Assembly: GCF_902499555.1 (NCBI RefSeq)
Contig: NZ_CABVMM010000011.1
Location: forward strand, 62,001-126,000
Direction of reading: 5' to 3'
From: Mesonia oceanica
GTDB taxonomy: Bacteria; Bacteroidota; Bacteroidia; Flavobacteriales; Flavobacteriaceae
Length of the DNA stretch: 64,000 bases
Each line of letters opens with the position of its first letter. The stretch's first letter is position 1. The notes under the pieces are model-generated. The model ran no database searches and was not told where the DNA came from. It saw nothing but the letters and a program-made list of their open reading frames with translations. A program made the translations under genes and the position numbers. Positions 18,265 to 27,495 of this stretch are shown in pieces.

Positions 18265-19159
18265 TTTTAATAATGCTTACAGAACTACCTTCTATTTTGT
18301 ACGTGAGATTAAAAGGAATGGTAATTGCCTTTAATGCTTGTTGTAAGTTGTTATGTACAAAGCTTCCGGTAAATGTTCGATCTGCATCAAAAGTAAGGTT
18401 TTTTAAATGAACCTTAATGTTATATTGTCTTTCTAGTTCGTTAAACACCTCTTTTAATGGAGTGCTTGTAAAATTACTTTCTCCGGCAATCCAAGAAGGG
18501 GTTTGGGCAGAAATATTTTCTACTAAACTACTTCCATTAATTTTTCTGTATTCTTTCCCGGCGGGTAGTAAAATAGTGTCTTTTGCGGTAGTTACTTCTA
18601 CAAGGCCTTCATAACAACTCACTACAAAAATATTGTTTCGTTGTTTTACATTAAATTGTGTTCCTTTTACGCTAACATTTCCTAAGGGAGTCACCACTGT
18701 GAATTTTTCACCTTTGGCAACCTTAAAATAAGCTTCCCCTTTTAGTTGTACTTCCCTTTTTTGTTTCCATTGATTTTCATTAAAAGCAAAGTAAGAAGCA
18801 GCATTTACATTTACTTGAGAATTATCTGGGAGTGAAATATTTTCTGAAGTTGCTATTTGCGTAGAAACTTCGGTTAAGGAATCTTGAAAAAGAAAAGTAT
18901 AAGCTAAAAACCCGATAATCAATACGGCAGCAATTTTACTAATGTTTGCTAACCAATTTGTACGAGTGTTTTCTTTCTCTTTTTGTGCCTGTATGTTGGT
19001 GTAAGTGGTAGCTGCGTCAAACTTTGGCGCTTTAAAATATTGTGCGGCGGCATCAATTTTTTGATAGTCCTTAAAGGCTTCAAATTGCTCAAGCTCTCTC
19101 TTTTCTTCAGGAGAAAGCTCGCCGTCTAACCATTTTTGTATGAGTTTTTCTTCTTTCAT
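18257..19159 (-). CDS. FecR-family anti-sigma factor
   Basis: 300 aa. The cytoplasmic N-terminus (1-70; QKWLDGELSPEEKRELEQF) would hold the sigma factor; one membrane span lies at 72-91; the periplasmic FecR domain (about 100-200; SLPDNSQVNVNAASYFAF) is followed by DUF4974 (about 225-300; STPLKEVFNELERQYNI). Such proteins relay a signal from the receptor STN domain and release or activate the ECF sigma factor. It overlaps the receptor gene by 8 nt and lies 55 nt after the sigma gene. Confidence 0.93.
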   Translation of the reverse strand: MKEEKLIQKWLDGELSPEEKRELEQFEAFKDYQKIDAAAQYFKAPKFDAATTYTNIQAQKEKENTRTNWLANISKIAAVLIIGFLAYTFLFQDSLTEVSTQIATSENISLPDNSQVNVNAASYFAFNENQWKQKREVQLKGEAYFKVAKGEKFTVVTPLGNVSVKGTQFNVKQRNNIFVVSCYEGLVEVTTAKDTILLPAGKEYRKINGSSLVENISAQTPSWIAGESNFTSTPLKEVFNELERQYNIKVHLKNLTFDADRTFTGSFVHNNLQQALKAITIPFNLTYKIEGSSVSIIKSE

Positions 19160-19214
19160 CTTCGTGTTCTCTGCAAATAAAACAAGTAAGCTTAAAAATT
19201 TCCTACCTCTACTA

Positions 19215-19730
19215 TTAAATTTCTTTTAAATCTTCCCGAAGTTTTTTCAGGGCAGTGTAAATTCTCTTTTCAACTGCTTTTCTTGAGATGCCTAAAATTT
19301 CAGCAATTTCTTTATGTTTTTTACCTTCGGTACGATTCATCATAAAAGCGACGCGTTGGGCTTCAGTAAGTTTGGCTAATGCGTTTTGAAATTTTTCTAA
19401 GTATTCTTTTTCTTCTACTAAAAACTGTGGGTCTTGATGATTTACTTTTTTAGTTTGTTTCTGTTGGTATTTTAGAACCACTTTTTGATGGTTAAATTCA
19501 TTCAGCATTAAATTGTTGGCCACCGTAAATAAAAAAGATTTGGCTTTGTTGGGCGGAACGTCTTTACATTTTTTCCAAAGTTTTACAAAAGCTTCTTGCA
19601 CTTTATCTTGGGGACCTAATTTTTCACCAAACTTGTAATAAAGAAAATTAAATAAGTGGGTGGCATGCTCATTATAAATCTTACTGAAAAGACGTTCTTC
19701 ACAAACATTTTCTTTTAGGGATTTGGGCAT
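19215..19730 (-). CDS. ECF-subfamily RNA polymerase sigma factor (FecI-like)
   Basis: 171 aa with sigma region 2 (about 20-85; FSKIYNEHATHLFNFLYY, FLFTVANNLMLNEF) and region 4 (about 112-165; LTEAQRVAFMM, HKEIAEILGISRKAVEKRIY). Together with the downstream FecR and STN-TonB receptor genes it makes a complete cell-surface signalling operon. It probably drives its own receptor gene and perhaps distant targets. The start is the ATG at 19730, 19 nt downstream of a promoter-like TTG/TACATTTA pair. Confidence 0.93.
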   Translation of the reverse strand: MPKSLKENVCEERLFSKIYNEHATHLFNFLYYKFGEKLGPQDKVQEAFVKLWKKCKDVPPNKAKSFLFTVANNLMLNEFNHQKVVLKYQQKQTKKVNHQDPQFLVEEKEYLEKFQNALAKLTEAQRVAFMMNRTEGKKHKEIAEILGISRKAVEKRIYTALKKLREDLKEI

Positions 19731-19749
19731 TCTTTTGAATTTTAGGCAA

Positions 19750-19776
19750 TAAATGTAGAAAAATTTATAATAACAA
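19750..19776 (-). promoter_or_regulatory. Promoter-like site upstream of the ECF sigma gene
   Basis: On the minus strand TTG (19774-19776) is followed after 16 nt by TACATTTA (19750-19757), a fair match to the primary-sigma consensus but with a short spacer. Confidence 0.4.
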
Positions 19777-20007
19777 GTAGGAATTTAATAAGATAGTATG
19801 TTTTATAAATAACAAACAAGATTTATGTTGCGAAGCATGGTCTTAATTTAGTTATTCTTTTTAAGGGTTTTCTTATTTGTTTTTTGTTTAGGGGGAGAAT
19901 GGTCGTCTTTTTTGGCGGCCATTTTCTTTTAGTCTATATGCTTTTTAATATTTATACCTTGATAATCAATCAATTTTATACATTCTATACGAAAAACCAC
20001 ATCTATT
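19777..20007. other. Intergenic DNA upstream of the sigma gene and LRR array
   Basis: No coding frame of note. The only structure is the hairpin at 19898-19930, listed separately; the rest is AT-rich and featureless to me. Confidence 0.4.
19898..19930 (+). terminator. Orphan terminator-like hairpin
   Basis: The 10-bp stem AATGGTCGTC / GGCGGCCATT (with G-U pairs) and T6 loop is followed by TTCTTTT on the plus strand. No plus-strand gene lies upstream within this gap, so it may end a short unannotated transcript or be structure in the minus-strand leader region of the sigma gene. Confidence 0.45.
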
Positions 20008-20235
20008 TTAGCAGAAGCAGTTATCTATTTGGATTTTGATGCATCGGTGTTAATGAAGTTAAGTTTCTACAGAAGTTATTGAAAACTTATCAGTCACTTC
20101 TGAAGATGTAATGCATGTTGAAAATAAATCCCAGCAGATTAATTTGAGTTCACTAAACACAGGAATTTATTTTTGAAAGTATCAAATAGGAAGTGGAACT
20201 TCTTTTACTCAGAAAGTGATAGAAAAAGAAAAGAT
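20008..20235 (+). pseudogene. Relic of a third LRR/T9SS paralogue (C-terminal end)
   Basis: It aligns with the last part of the two intact genes downstream. TTATCTATTTGGATTTT corresponds to their CTATCTATTTCGACTTT, then comes TCTACAGAAGTTATTGAAAA, a shortened segment ending in ATGTAATGCATGTTGAAAA, and the sorting-domain end CAGCAGATTAATTTGAG to ACTCAGAAAGTGAT. It has deletions, frameshifts and an in-frame stop (ATTTATTTTTGA). It is followed by the same terminator type as the intact copy. Confidence 0.8.
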
Positions 20236-20265
20236 GATTTTAATTTTTTTGAAATATTCATAGAG

Positions 20266-20310
20266 AACTCTTAATATTTTTATTAAAAATGTTAGGAGTT
20301 TATTGTTTTT
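20266..20310 (+). terminator. Terminator of the relic copy (duplicated unit)
   Basis: The stem AACTCTTAATATTTTT / AAAAATGTTAGGAGTT is followed by TATTGTTTTT. A related hairpin with a similar flank follows the first intact gene (22620-22662), so the duplication unit included the terminator and the upstream region. Confidence 0.7.
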
Positions 20311-20345
20311 GGTTGTTGTAAGTGAAAATATCAAAAACTTTTATC

Positions 20346-22589
20346 ATGAAAAAAATTACTTTATTAGTACTCTTTGTACTAGCATTTCAAAACTTTTCTG
20401 CACAAACAGTTAATATTCCAGATGAGTATTTAAAGTCACTATTATTAAACTATTCACCTGTTATAGACACTAATAATGATAATGAAATTCAAGTTTCTGA
20501 AGCTTTACAGGTAACAGAATTAGATGTGCAGTTTCAATCTTCTTGGGCGCCTACAATTAGTGATGCAACAGGTCTGGAAGCTTTTATAAATTTGACTAAT
20601 TTAAATTTAAGAGGAAATGTATTAACAGATATTGACTTAACTTCCTTGGTGAACTTAGAGGTATTAAATTTAAATGACAATAATATTGGCACAGTAGATA
20701 TCTCTCAGAATTCTAACCTGCAGATTTTCAGAATTCGTAATAATAATTTAACATCCATTAATCTCGATCATCCTGATTTACTAGAATTGGAAATTAGTGG
20801 TAATAATTTAACCACTTTAGATATTACCGGCGAATTAAATTTAGAGCTTTTAAGTGCATCTGGGAATAATATTGCAGCGATAGATTTGTCTCAAAATCTT
20901 AATCTAGAAGAAATATTTTTAAGTGCAAATCCTATTACTAACTTAGATGTGAGTAATAATATGTATTTAGAATATTTGTGGATTGAAAGTAATTTAATAA
21001 CCGAGCTAGATTTATCTCAAAACCCTAATTTAATAGAGGTTAGCTTTTTTGATAGTGAATTTTTGGTTTATGTAAACTTAAAAAATGGTAATTCGTCCAA
21101 TATTGGTTTAGGAGAAGGATTTTATGAGACTCCCAATGTAGAATTAGTATGCGTAGATGAAATAGATACTTTTAATACATGGTATTTTCAGCAGCTAGAA
21201 GTATTAAATGCAACATTAAGTACGAATTGTAATTTTGGTAATGATCAGCCTAATGTGGTGTACGGTTCGGTGAAGTATGACATAGGCTTAGGTTGTAATG
21301 ACCCTTCTGCTGTAATTGTTCCAAACACACTGGTTACCGCAAATGTGAATGGGGAAGATTATGGAACCATAACAGATGCTAATGGAGACTATACGTTATA
21401 CACCGATGAAGGAAATAATACATTAACGGCTCTTTCTGCTAATATGAATTTTACATTTACACCTGCTTCACAGCAAGTCAACTTTACGGGCTATGGAAAT
21501 CAAACTACTATAGATTTTTGTGCAGAAGCTGCTACTACCATCAATGATTTGTCAGTTGCCTTTCTTCCTATAAATAATGCAAGACCTGGTTTTTCATCAA
21601 ATTATCAAATTGTTGTGACTAATAACGGTACCACTAGTTTAGATGGAGAGATTTTACTCACTTATGATGAAAATTTACAAACCTTTATAGTAGCTTCACC
21701 TTCAGAAACTGCGACGACCACCAATACAATAAGTTTTAGCTTTACAGGTTTAGATCCTTTTCAAAGTGATTATATAAACCTTCAATTTTTAAATGCTCAA
21801 CCTCCAACGTTAAATGGTGGTGATAGCTTAGATTTTAATATCGAAATAACAACTTCTGTTATCGATGATAACCCAAGTGATAATGAGTTTACCTATAGTC
21901 AAGAAGTAGTGAATTCTTTTGACCCTAATGATAAAAGCGTATTGGAAGGGAGTGAGGTTTATATTGAGGAGGCCATTAACTATTTACATTATATGGTTCG
22001 TTTCCAAAACACTGGTACTGCGAATGCACAAAAAGTAGTAGTAAAAGATACCTTGAGTGATAACTTAGATTGGAGTTCTCTGCAGATGGTTTCCGCTAGT
22101 GATGATTATCAAGTGAATATTGTAAACGGTAATGCGCTAGAATTTGTTTTTGATAACATAGATTTACCCTTTGAAGATGCCGATGAAGAAGGTAGCCAAG
22201 GTTACATTTCCTACAAGATAAAACCAAAACAAGGTATTGTGGTTGGAGATATAATAGCTGGAGATGCTGCTATCTATTTCGACTTTAACGAACCGATTAT
22301 TACCAATGAAGTCTCTACAGAAATTATAGAAAACCTATCGGTCGCTGCTAAAGAGTTATCATCTAGAATTCAACTGTATCCAAACCCTACAGAACATGTA
22401 ATGTATATTGAAAACAATTCTTCAGAAAAAATAGATCAAGTAGGAGTTTATACCATAACAGGTCAGCAGATTTTAGTTGAAAATAAAGCTCAGCAGATTA
22501 ATTTAAGTTCGCTAAACACCGGTATTTATTTTGTGAAAATTACTACAGAAGGCGGAATTTCCTTTACTCAGAAAGTGATTAAAAAGTAA
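20346..22589 (+). CDS. Leucine-rich-repeat T9SS surface protein, paralogue 1
   Basis: 747 aa from ATG 20346, where the signal peptide MKKITLLVLFVLAFQNFSAQ begins; an upstream in-frame ATG at 20322 is less likely. Order: signal; linker with acidic DTNNDNEIQVSEAL; about eight ~20-residue LRR units (about 65-245; LTNLNLRGNVLTDIDL style); a carboxypeptidase-regulatory-like fold (about 320-395; GEDYGTITDANGDYTLYT); DUF11/DUF7619-like beta domains (about 405-665; FDPNDKSVLEG, YFDFNEPI); C-terminal T9SS sorting domain (about 675-747; YPNPTEHVMYIEN). Probably a cell-surface adhesin or binding protein. The 3' half is almost identical to the next gene. Confidence 0.88.
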   Translation: MKKITLLVLFVLAFQNFSAQTVNIPDEYLKSLLLNYSPVIDTNNDNEIQVSEALQVTELDVQFQSSWAPTISDATGLEAFINLTNLNLRGNVLTDIDLTSLVNLEVLNLNDNNIGTVDISQNSNLQIFRIRNNNLTSINLDHPDLLELEISGNNLTTLDITGELNLELLSASGNNIAAIDLSQNLNLEEIFLSANPITNLDVSNNMYLEYLWIESNLITELDLSQNPNLIEVSFFDSEFLVYVNLKNGNSSNIGLGEGFYETPNVELVCVDEIDTFNTWYFQQLEVLNATLSTNCNFGNDQPNVVYGSVKYDIGLGCNDPSAVIVPNTLVTANVNGEDYGTITDANGDYTLYTDEGNNTLTALSANMNFTFTPASQQVNFTGYGNQTTIDFCAEAATTINDLSVAFLPINNARPGFSSNYQIVVTNNGTTSLDGEILLTYDENLQTFIVASPSETATTTNTISFSFTGLDPFQSDYINLQFLNAQPPTLNGGDSLDFNIEITTSVIDDNPSDNEFTYSQEVVNSFDPNDKSVLEGSEVYIEEAINYLHYMVRFQNTGTANAQKVVVKDTLSDNLDWSSLQMVSASDDYQVNIVNGNALEFVFDNIDLPFEDADEEGSQGYISYKIKPKQGIVVGDIIAGDAAIYFDFNEPIITNEVSTEIIENLSVAAKELSSRIQLYPNPTEHVMYIENNSSEKIDQVGVYTITGQQILVENKAQQINLSSLNTGIYFVKITTEGGISFTQKVIKK

Positions 22590-22619
22590 AGATAAGTTCG
22601 GTTTTTTTTATAATTATTG

Positions 22620-22662
22620 AAAATTCCTGACATTTTTATTAAAAAGTGTTAGGAATTTTTTG
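22620..22662 (+). terminator. Terminator after LRR paralogue 1
   Basis: The stem ATTCCTGACATTTTT / AAAAAGTGTTAGGAAT, imperfect, with a T-rich tail. It belongs to the duplicated intergenic segment shared with 20266-20345. Confidence 0.65.
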
Positions 22663-22700
22663 TTTTTGGTTGTTATAAATAAAATTACCAAAAACTTATT

Positions 22701-24830
22701 ATGATGAAAAAAATTACTTTATTAGTGCTCTTAGTACTATCGTTTCAAAACTTTTCTGCACAAACAATTAATATTCCAGATCAGAATTTAAAAGATGCGC
22801 TTCTCAACTATGATCCAGCTATTGATACTAACGTTGATGGAGAAATTCAGGTTTCGGAAGCATTAGCCGTTACAGAATTAGAATTTAGTAGTGGTTCTTC
22901 GTTTGATCCCAAAATTCAAAACACAACAGGTTTGGAAGCTTTTCAGAATCTAACTAGTTTAACAATTTGGAATCATTCAATAACAGCTATCGATTTAACC
23001 TCATTTGTAAATCTTGAAGAATTAAACTTAGATCATAATCAAATAAGTGCAATAGACTTTTCTAATAATTTAGCCTTGCAACAGATTGATGTAGGTTTTA
23101 ATAATTTATATAGTATAGATGTAAGTATGTTATTGGATTTAAAAGATTTTTATGTGAGAAATAATAATTTAGTTTTATTAGACTTAAGTAATAATCTAGC
23201 TTTGGAAAAGGTAGATTGTCAAGGTAACCCATTAACATCTTTAGATGTTTCTAATAATTCTAATTTAGAATATTTAGAACTCATGTATCTTGAAAATTTA
23301 CAATATTTAAATCTTAAAAATGTAGATGTCGCAAATTTATATGCAGAAGCCCCTTTTAGTGATATGGAAAGTCTTGAATATGTTTGCGTAGATGACGTAG
23401 ATGTGTTTTTTGAAAGTTTTTATAACAATGAATGGCTTGGAGAGCCTTGGTTTACCGTAAGTACTAATTGTGATTTTAATATGGAAGCTATTAATCTTAT
23501 AAGTGGTGTTGTTAAATATGATACAGGCTTAGGTTGTAATGACCCTTCAGCAGTTGTAATACCAAACACAATAGTCACTACAACTATAAACGGCGAAGAT
23601 TATGGTACAATCACTAATGCTAATGGAAGTTATATTTTATACACAAGTGAAGGCACAAATACTTTGACAGTAGGCTCAATAGATACTAATTATGCATTTA
23701 CACCAGCTTCACAGCAAGTCAACTTTACAGGCTATGGAAACCAAGAAACTGTGAATTTTTGTGCAGAAGCAAATGCTGAGGTAAATGATGTTTCAATTGT
23801 ATTTTTACCATTACAAACAGCAGTTCCGGGTTTTTCAATTAATTATCAAATTGTTTTTACTAATAACGGTACCACTAGTTTAGATGGAGAGATTTTACTC
23901 ACCTATGATGAAAATTTACAAACTTTTATAGTAGCTTCACCTTCAGAAACTGCGACGACCACCAATACAATAAGTTTTAGCTTTACAGATTTAGCCCCTT
24001 TTCAAAGTGATTATATAAATGTTGAATTTTTAAATGCCCAACCTCCAACGTTAAATAGTGGTGATAGCTTAGATTTTAATATCGAAATAACAACTTCTGT
24101 TATTGATGATAACCCAAGTGATAATGAGTTTACCTATAGTCAAGAAGTAGTGAATTCTTTTGATCCTAATGATAAAAGGGTATTGGAAGGAACTGAGGTT
24201 TATATTGAAGAAGCCAGTAACTATTTACATTATATGGTTCGTTTCCAAAACACTGGTACTGCGAATGCACAAAAAGTAGTAGTAAAAGATACCTTGAGTG
24301 ATAACTTAGATTGGAGTTCTCTGCAGATGGTTTCCGCTAGTGATGATTATCAAGTGAATATTGTAAACGGTAATGCGCTAGAATTTGTTTTTAATAACAT
24401 CGATTTACCCTTTGAAGACGCCGATGAAGAAGGTAGCCAAGGTTACATTTCCTATAAGATAAAGCCAAAACAAGGTATTGCAGTTGGAGATATAATAGCT
24501 GGAGATGCTGCTATCTATTTCGACTTTAACGAACCGATTATTACCAATGAAGTCTCTACAGAAATTATAGAAAACTTATCGGTCGCTGCTAAAGAGTTTT
24601 CATCTAAAATTCAATTGTATCCAAACCCTACAGAACATGTAATGTATATTGAAAACAATTCTTCGGAAAGAATAGATCAAGTAGGAGTTTATTCGATAAC
24701 AGGTCAGCAGATTTTAGTTAAAAATAAAGTTCAGCAGATTAATTTAAGTTCGCTAAACACCGGTATTTATTTTGTGAAAATGACTACAGAAAGCGGAAAC
24801 TCTTTTACTCAAAAAGTAGTGAAGAAGTAA
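22701..24830 (+). CDS. Leucine-rich-repeat T9SS surface protein, paralogue 2
   Basis: 709 aa (708 if the second ATG is used). Same order as its neighbour: signal peptide (MKKITLLVLLVLSFQNFSAQ), about seven LRR units (about 60-225), carboxypeptidase-regulatory-like fold, DUF7619-like domain and T9SS sorting domain. The LRR half differs strongly from paralogue 1, whereas from about 23840 to the stop the DNA is nearly identical to 21600-22589. This suggests recent duplication or ongoing gene conversion of the anchor half, with a divergent binding half. No clear terminator follows. Confidence 0.88.
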   Translation: MMKKITLLVLLVLSFQNFSAQTINIPDQNLKDALLNYDPAIDTNVDGEIQVSEALAVTELEFSSGSSFDPKIQNTTGLEAFQNLTSLTIWNHSITAIDLTSFVNLEELNLDHNQISAIDFSNNLALQQIDVGFNNLYSIDVSMLLDLKDFYVRNNNLVLLDLSNNLALEKVDCQGNPLTSLDVSNNSNLEYLELMYLENLQYLNLKNVDVANLYAEAPFSDMESLEYVCVDDVDVFFESFYNNEWLGEPWFTVSTNCDFNMEAINLISGVVKYDTGLGCNDPSAVVIPNTIVTTTINGEDYGTITNANGSYILYTSEGTNTLTVGSIDTNYAFTPASQQVNFTGYGNQETVNFCAEANAEVNDVSIVFLPLQTAVPGFSINYQIVFTNNGTTSLDGEILLTYDENLQTFIVASPSETATTTNTISFSFTDLAPFQSDYINVEFLNAQPPTLNSGDSLDFNIEITTSVIDDNPSDNEFTYSQEVVNSFDPNDKRVLEGTEVYIEEASNYLHYMVRFQNTGTANAQKVVVKDTLSDNLDWSSLQMVSASDDYQVNIVNGNALEFVFNNIDLPFEDADEEGSQGYISYKIKPKQGIAVGDIIAGDAAIYFDFNEPIITNEVSTEIIENLSVAAKEFSSKIQLYPNPTEHVMYIENNSSERIDQVGVYSITGQQILVKNKVQQINLSSLNTGIYFVKMTTESGNSFTQKVVKK

Positions 24831-25100
24831 ATGGTTAATTCATTGAAATAGGAGGCTTAACCTCAATAAACCACCAATTTGATGAATTTTTTAATGGTCG
24901 GTAGTAAAATATGCAAAAGTTAATTATTTTAAGTTTAATTATTACATATATTGATTTTAATTAGATTGTACTTCCTAGCGATTAAGTTAAAAGTTAGGAA
25001 GGTTCTTTGAGAAATTAACTGCCGACCTCTATTTTTTAGGTTAAAAATTCTTTAATTGGAGTAATTTTCAATGCTAAAATAAATCTGATAAATATATTTC
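24831..25100. other. Intergenic DNA between the LRR array and ffh
   Basis: No gene is supported. It contains a weak inverted repeat (TTAATTCAT near 24835 and ATGAATTTTTTAA near 24880) that could act as a poor terminator for the LRR gene. A GTTAGGAAGG...GACCTCTATTTTTTAGG stretch near 24995-25040 is unassigned. Confidence 0.3.
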
Positions 25101-25135
25101 CAAAAAGCAAGCTTATTTTTAAGGTTGCTTTTTTT
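25101..25135 (+). terminator. Terminator-like hairpin just before the ffh promoter
   Basis: AAAAAGCAAGC and GTTGCTTTTT form an imperfect stem followed by T's. It ends right at the ffh promoter and insulates ffh from upstream transcription. Confidence 0.55.
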
Positions 25136-25136
25136 A

Positions 25137-25164
25137 TTGTTATGTAGCAAATCGTTAACTTTGC
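25137..25164 (+). promoter_or_regulatory. Promoter of ffh
   Basis: TTG (25137-25139), a 16-nt spacer, then TAACTTTG (25156-25163), an exact match to the TAnnTTTG -7 consensus. The ffh ATG lies 27 nt further on. Confidence 0.6.
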
Positions 25165-25190
25165 AAATCTCAAAAATTGACTGAAAGATT

Positions 25191-26519
25191 ATGTTTGATA
25201 ATTTAAGTGATAAGTTAGACAAGGCACTACACGTTTTAAAAGGGCATGGCCAGATTACCGAAGTTAATGTTGCTGAAACTTTAAAAGAGGTAAGAAGAGC
25301 ATTGGTAGATGCCGATGTTAACTTTAAAACCGCTAAGAACTTTACCAATACGGTAAAAGAAAAAGCACTGGGGCAAGATGTACTTACAGCCTTAAAACCA
25401 GGGCAGCTTATGGTAAAGCTCGTGAAAGATGAGCTTACCGAACTTATGGGAGGAGATGCAGAAGGAATTAACCTTTCAGGAAATCCTAGTGTGATTTTAA
25501 TGTCAGGGTTACAAGGTAGTGGTAAAACTACATTCTCCGGTAAACTTGCTAATTACCTAAAAACTAAAAAGACAAAAAATCCTTTATTGGTAGCTTGTGA
25601 TGTTTATCGTCCGGCAGCGATTGACCAGTTACATGTGGTGGGAGATCAAATTGGGGTTGAAGTATTTTCAGATCGAGAAGAAAAAAATCCGGTTGCTATT
25701 TCTCAAAAAGCAATCGCTTACGCTAAAGAGCACGGTCATAACGTAGTGATTATCGATACCGCGGGTCGTTTAGCGGTAGATGAAGCGATGATGAATGAAA
25801 TTTCTGACATTCATAAAGCTATCCAGCCACAGGAAACTTTATTTGTGGTAGATTCTATGACAGGGCAAGATGCAGTGAATACAGCAAAAGCCTTTAACGA
25901 TACATTGAATTTTGACGGAGTTATTCTTACCAAATTAGATGGTGATACTCGTGGTGGTGCGGCTATTTCCATTAAATCTGTGGTAAATAAACCTATTAAG
26001 TTTATTGGTACCGGTGAGAAGATGGAAGCCATAGATGTGTTCTACCCTTCTCGTATGGCAGATCGTATCTTGGGAATGGGAGATGTGGTTTCTTTAGTAG
26101 AAAGAGCTCAAGAACAGTACGACGAAGAAGAGGCGAGAAAACTTCAGAAGAAAATTGCCAAGAACCAGTTTGGGTTTGACGATTTCTTAAATCAAATTCA
26201 GCAGGTAAAGAAAATGGGGAATATGAAAGACCTCATAGGGATGATTCCCGGTGCTGGAAAAGCTATGAAAGATATCGATATTGATGATGATGCTTTTAAA
26301 CATATTGAAGCTATTATCCATTCGATGACACCAGAAGAAAGGTCTACACCATCACTTATTAATGCAAGTAGAAAACAAAGAATAGGAAAAGGTTCAGGAA
26401 CTTCAGTAACTCAGGTAAATCAATTACTGAAGCAGTTTGATCAAATGAGCAAAATGATGAAGATGATGCAAGGCGGAGGCGGAAAGAAAATGATGCAAAT
26501 GATGCGCGGAATGAAATAA
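25191..26519 (+). CDS. ffh: Signal recognition particle protein Ffh (SRP54)
   Basis: 442-aa GTPase that binds signal sequences of nascent membrane proteins and, with 4.5S RNA, delivers ribosomes to FtsY. N domain 1-85; G domain with GLQGSGKTT (106-114), DVYRPAAIDQL, DTAGRLAVDE and TKLDGDTRGGAA; C-terminal M domain (about 310-442) with a very methionine-rich tail (MSKMMKMMQGGGGKKMMQMM). Length and order are normal. It is a single-gene unit between its own promoter and terminator. Confidence 0.98.
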   Translation: MFDNLSDKLDKALHVLKGHGQITEVNVAETLKEVRRALVDADVNFKTAKNFTNTVKEKALGQDVLTALKPGQLMVKLVKDELTELMGGDAEGINLSGNPSVILMSGLQGSGKTTFSGKLANYLKTKKTKNPLLVACDVYRPAAIDQLHVVGDQIGVEVFSDREEKNPVAISQKAIAYAKEHGHNVVIIDTAGRLAVDEAMMNEISDIHKAIQPQETLFVVDSMTGQDAVNTAKAFNDTLNFDGVILTKLDGDTRGGAAISIKSVVNKPIKFIGTGEKMEAIDVFYPSRMADRILGMGDVVSLVERAQEQYDEEEARKLQKKIAKNQFGFDDFLNQIQQVKKMGNMKDLIGMIPGAGKAMKDIDIDDDAFKHIEAIIHSMTPEERSTPSLINASRKQRIGKGSGTSVTQVNQLLKQFDQMSKMMKMMQGGGGKKMMQMMRGMK

Positions 26520-26522
26520 AAC

Positions 26523-26558
26523 AAAAAGGCTGGGAGTAAAATGTCCGGCCTTTTTTTA
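26523..26558 (+). terminator. Intrinsic terminator after ffh
   Basis: The stem AAAAAGGCTGG / CCGGCCTTTTT with an 11-nt loop and T-tract, beginning 3 nt after the stop. Confidence 0.85.
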
Positions 26559-26599
26559 TTGAAATGATTTATTGATTACCCAGATTCAATTTATAAAAA

Positions 26600-27490
26600 A
26601 TGATATTATTAGACGGTAAAAAAATTAGCAACGATATTAAAAACGAAATAGCGGCAGAAGTTGAAAAAATGAAAAGCCGTGAAGAGAAAGTTCCGCATCT
26701 TGCAGCGATTATTGTAGGGAATGATGGAGCGAGTATGACCTATGTAAATAGTAAAGTTAAAGCTTGTAAGCGCGTAGGTTTTGAGTCTAGCTTGGTGAGA
26801 ATGTCCGGTACGACAAGCGAAATGGAACTGCTTGATAAAATTGAAGAACTGAACAATAATGATGATATCGATGGTTTTATCGTTCAGTTACCCTTACCTC
26901 CACAAATTGATACCCAAAAAGTATTAATGGCAGTAGATCCCGATAAAGATGTAGATGGTTTTCACCCAACTAATTTTGGGAAAATGTCGTTAGATATGAC
27001 TTCCTTTATTCCGGCCACACCGTTTGGGATTTTAGAGTTGTTAGAGCGTTACGATATTCCAACAAAAGGAAAACATACCGTAGTGATAGGGAGAAGTCAC
27101 ATTGTGGGAAGACCTATGAGTATTTTGATGGGCAGAAGTGGTTTTCCTGGGAATTCAACCGTTACTTTAACGCATAAATACACCAAAAATATAACTCAGA
27201 TTACATCACAAGCAGATATTATTATCATTGCTGTGGGAATCCCACATTTCTTAAAAGCAGAAATGATTAAAGATGATGCTGTCGTAATTGATGTAGGAAT
27301 TACAAGGGTTCCGGATGAATCTACCGAGAAAGGCTATAAAATTGTAGGAGATGTAGATTTTGATAATGTAAAAAAACGTGCTTCCTATTTAACGCCGGTA
27401 CCTGGTGGAGTAGGGCCTATGACTATTGCAATGCTGTTGAAAAATACATTGCTGGCTAGAGAACGTCACAGAAAAAGAGAAAGAATATAG
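26600..27490 (+). CDS. folD: Bifunctional methylene-THF dehydrogenase / methenyl-THF cyclohydrolase FolD
   Basis: 296-aa cytoplasmic enzyme interconverting 5,10-methylene-, methenyl- and 10-formyl-tetrahydrofolate. Motifs: YVNSKVKACKRVGF with the catalytic Lys, IVQLPLPPQID, PDKDVDGFHPTNFG, the NADP site GRSHIVGRPMS, and PVPGGVGPMTIAML at the C-terminus. Normal length, flanked by terminators on both sides. Confidence 0.98.
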   Translation: MILLDGKKISNDIKNEIAAEVEKMKSREEKVPHLAAIIVGNDGASMTYVNSKVKACKRVGFESSLVRMSGTTSEMELLDKIEELNNNDDIDGFIVQLPLPPQIDTQKVLMAVDPDKDVDGFHPTNFGKMSLDMTSFIPATPFGILELLERYDIPTKGKHTVVIGRSHIVGRPMSILMGRSGFPGNSTVTLTHKYTKNITQITSQADIIIIAVGIPHFLKAEMIKDDAVVIDVGITRVPDESTEKGYKIVGDVDFDNVKKRASYLTPVPGGVGPMTIAMLLKNTLLARERHRKRERI

Positions 27491-27495
27491 TTCAT

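Noticed and set aside
24995..25050. Possible structured RNA or riboswitch ahead of ffh
   Set aside because: It contains only short complementary pieces and no motif I recognise; the ffh promoter and terminator hairpin lie downstream of it, so it is not in the ffh leader.
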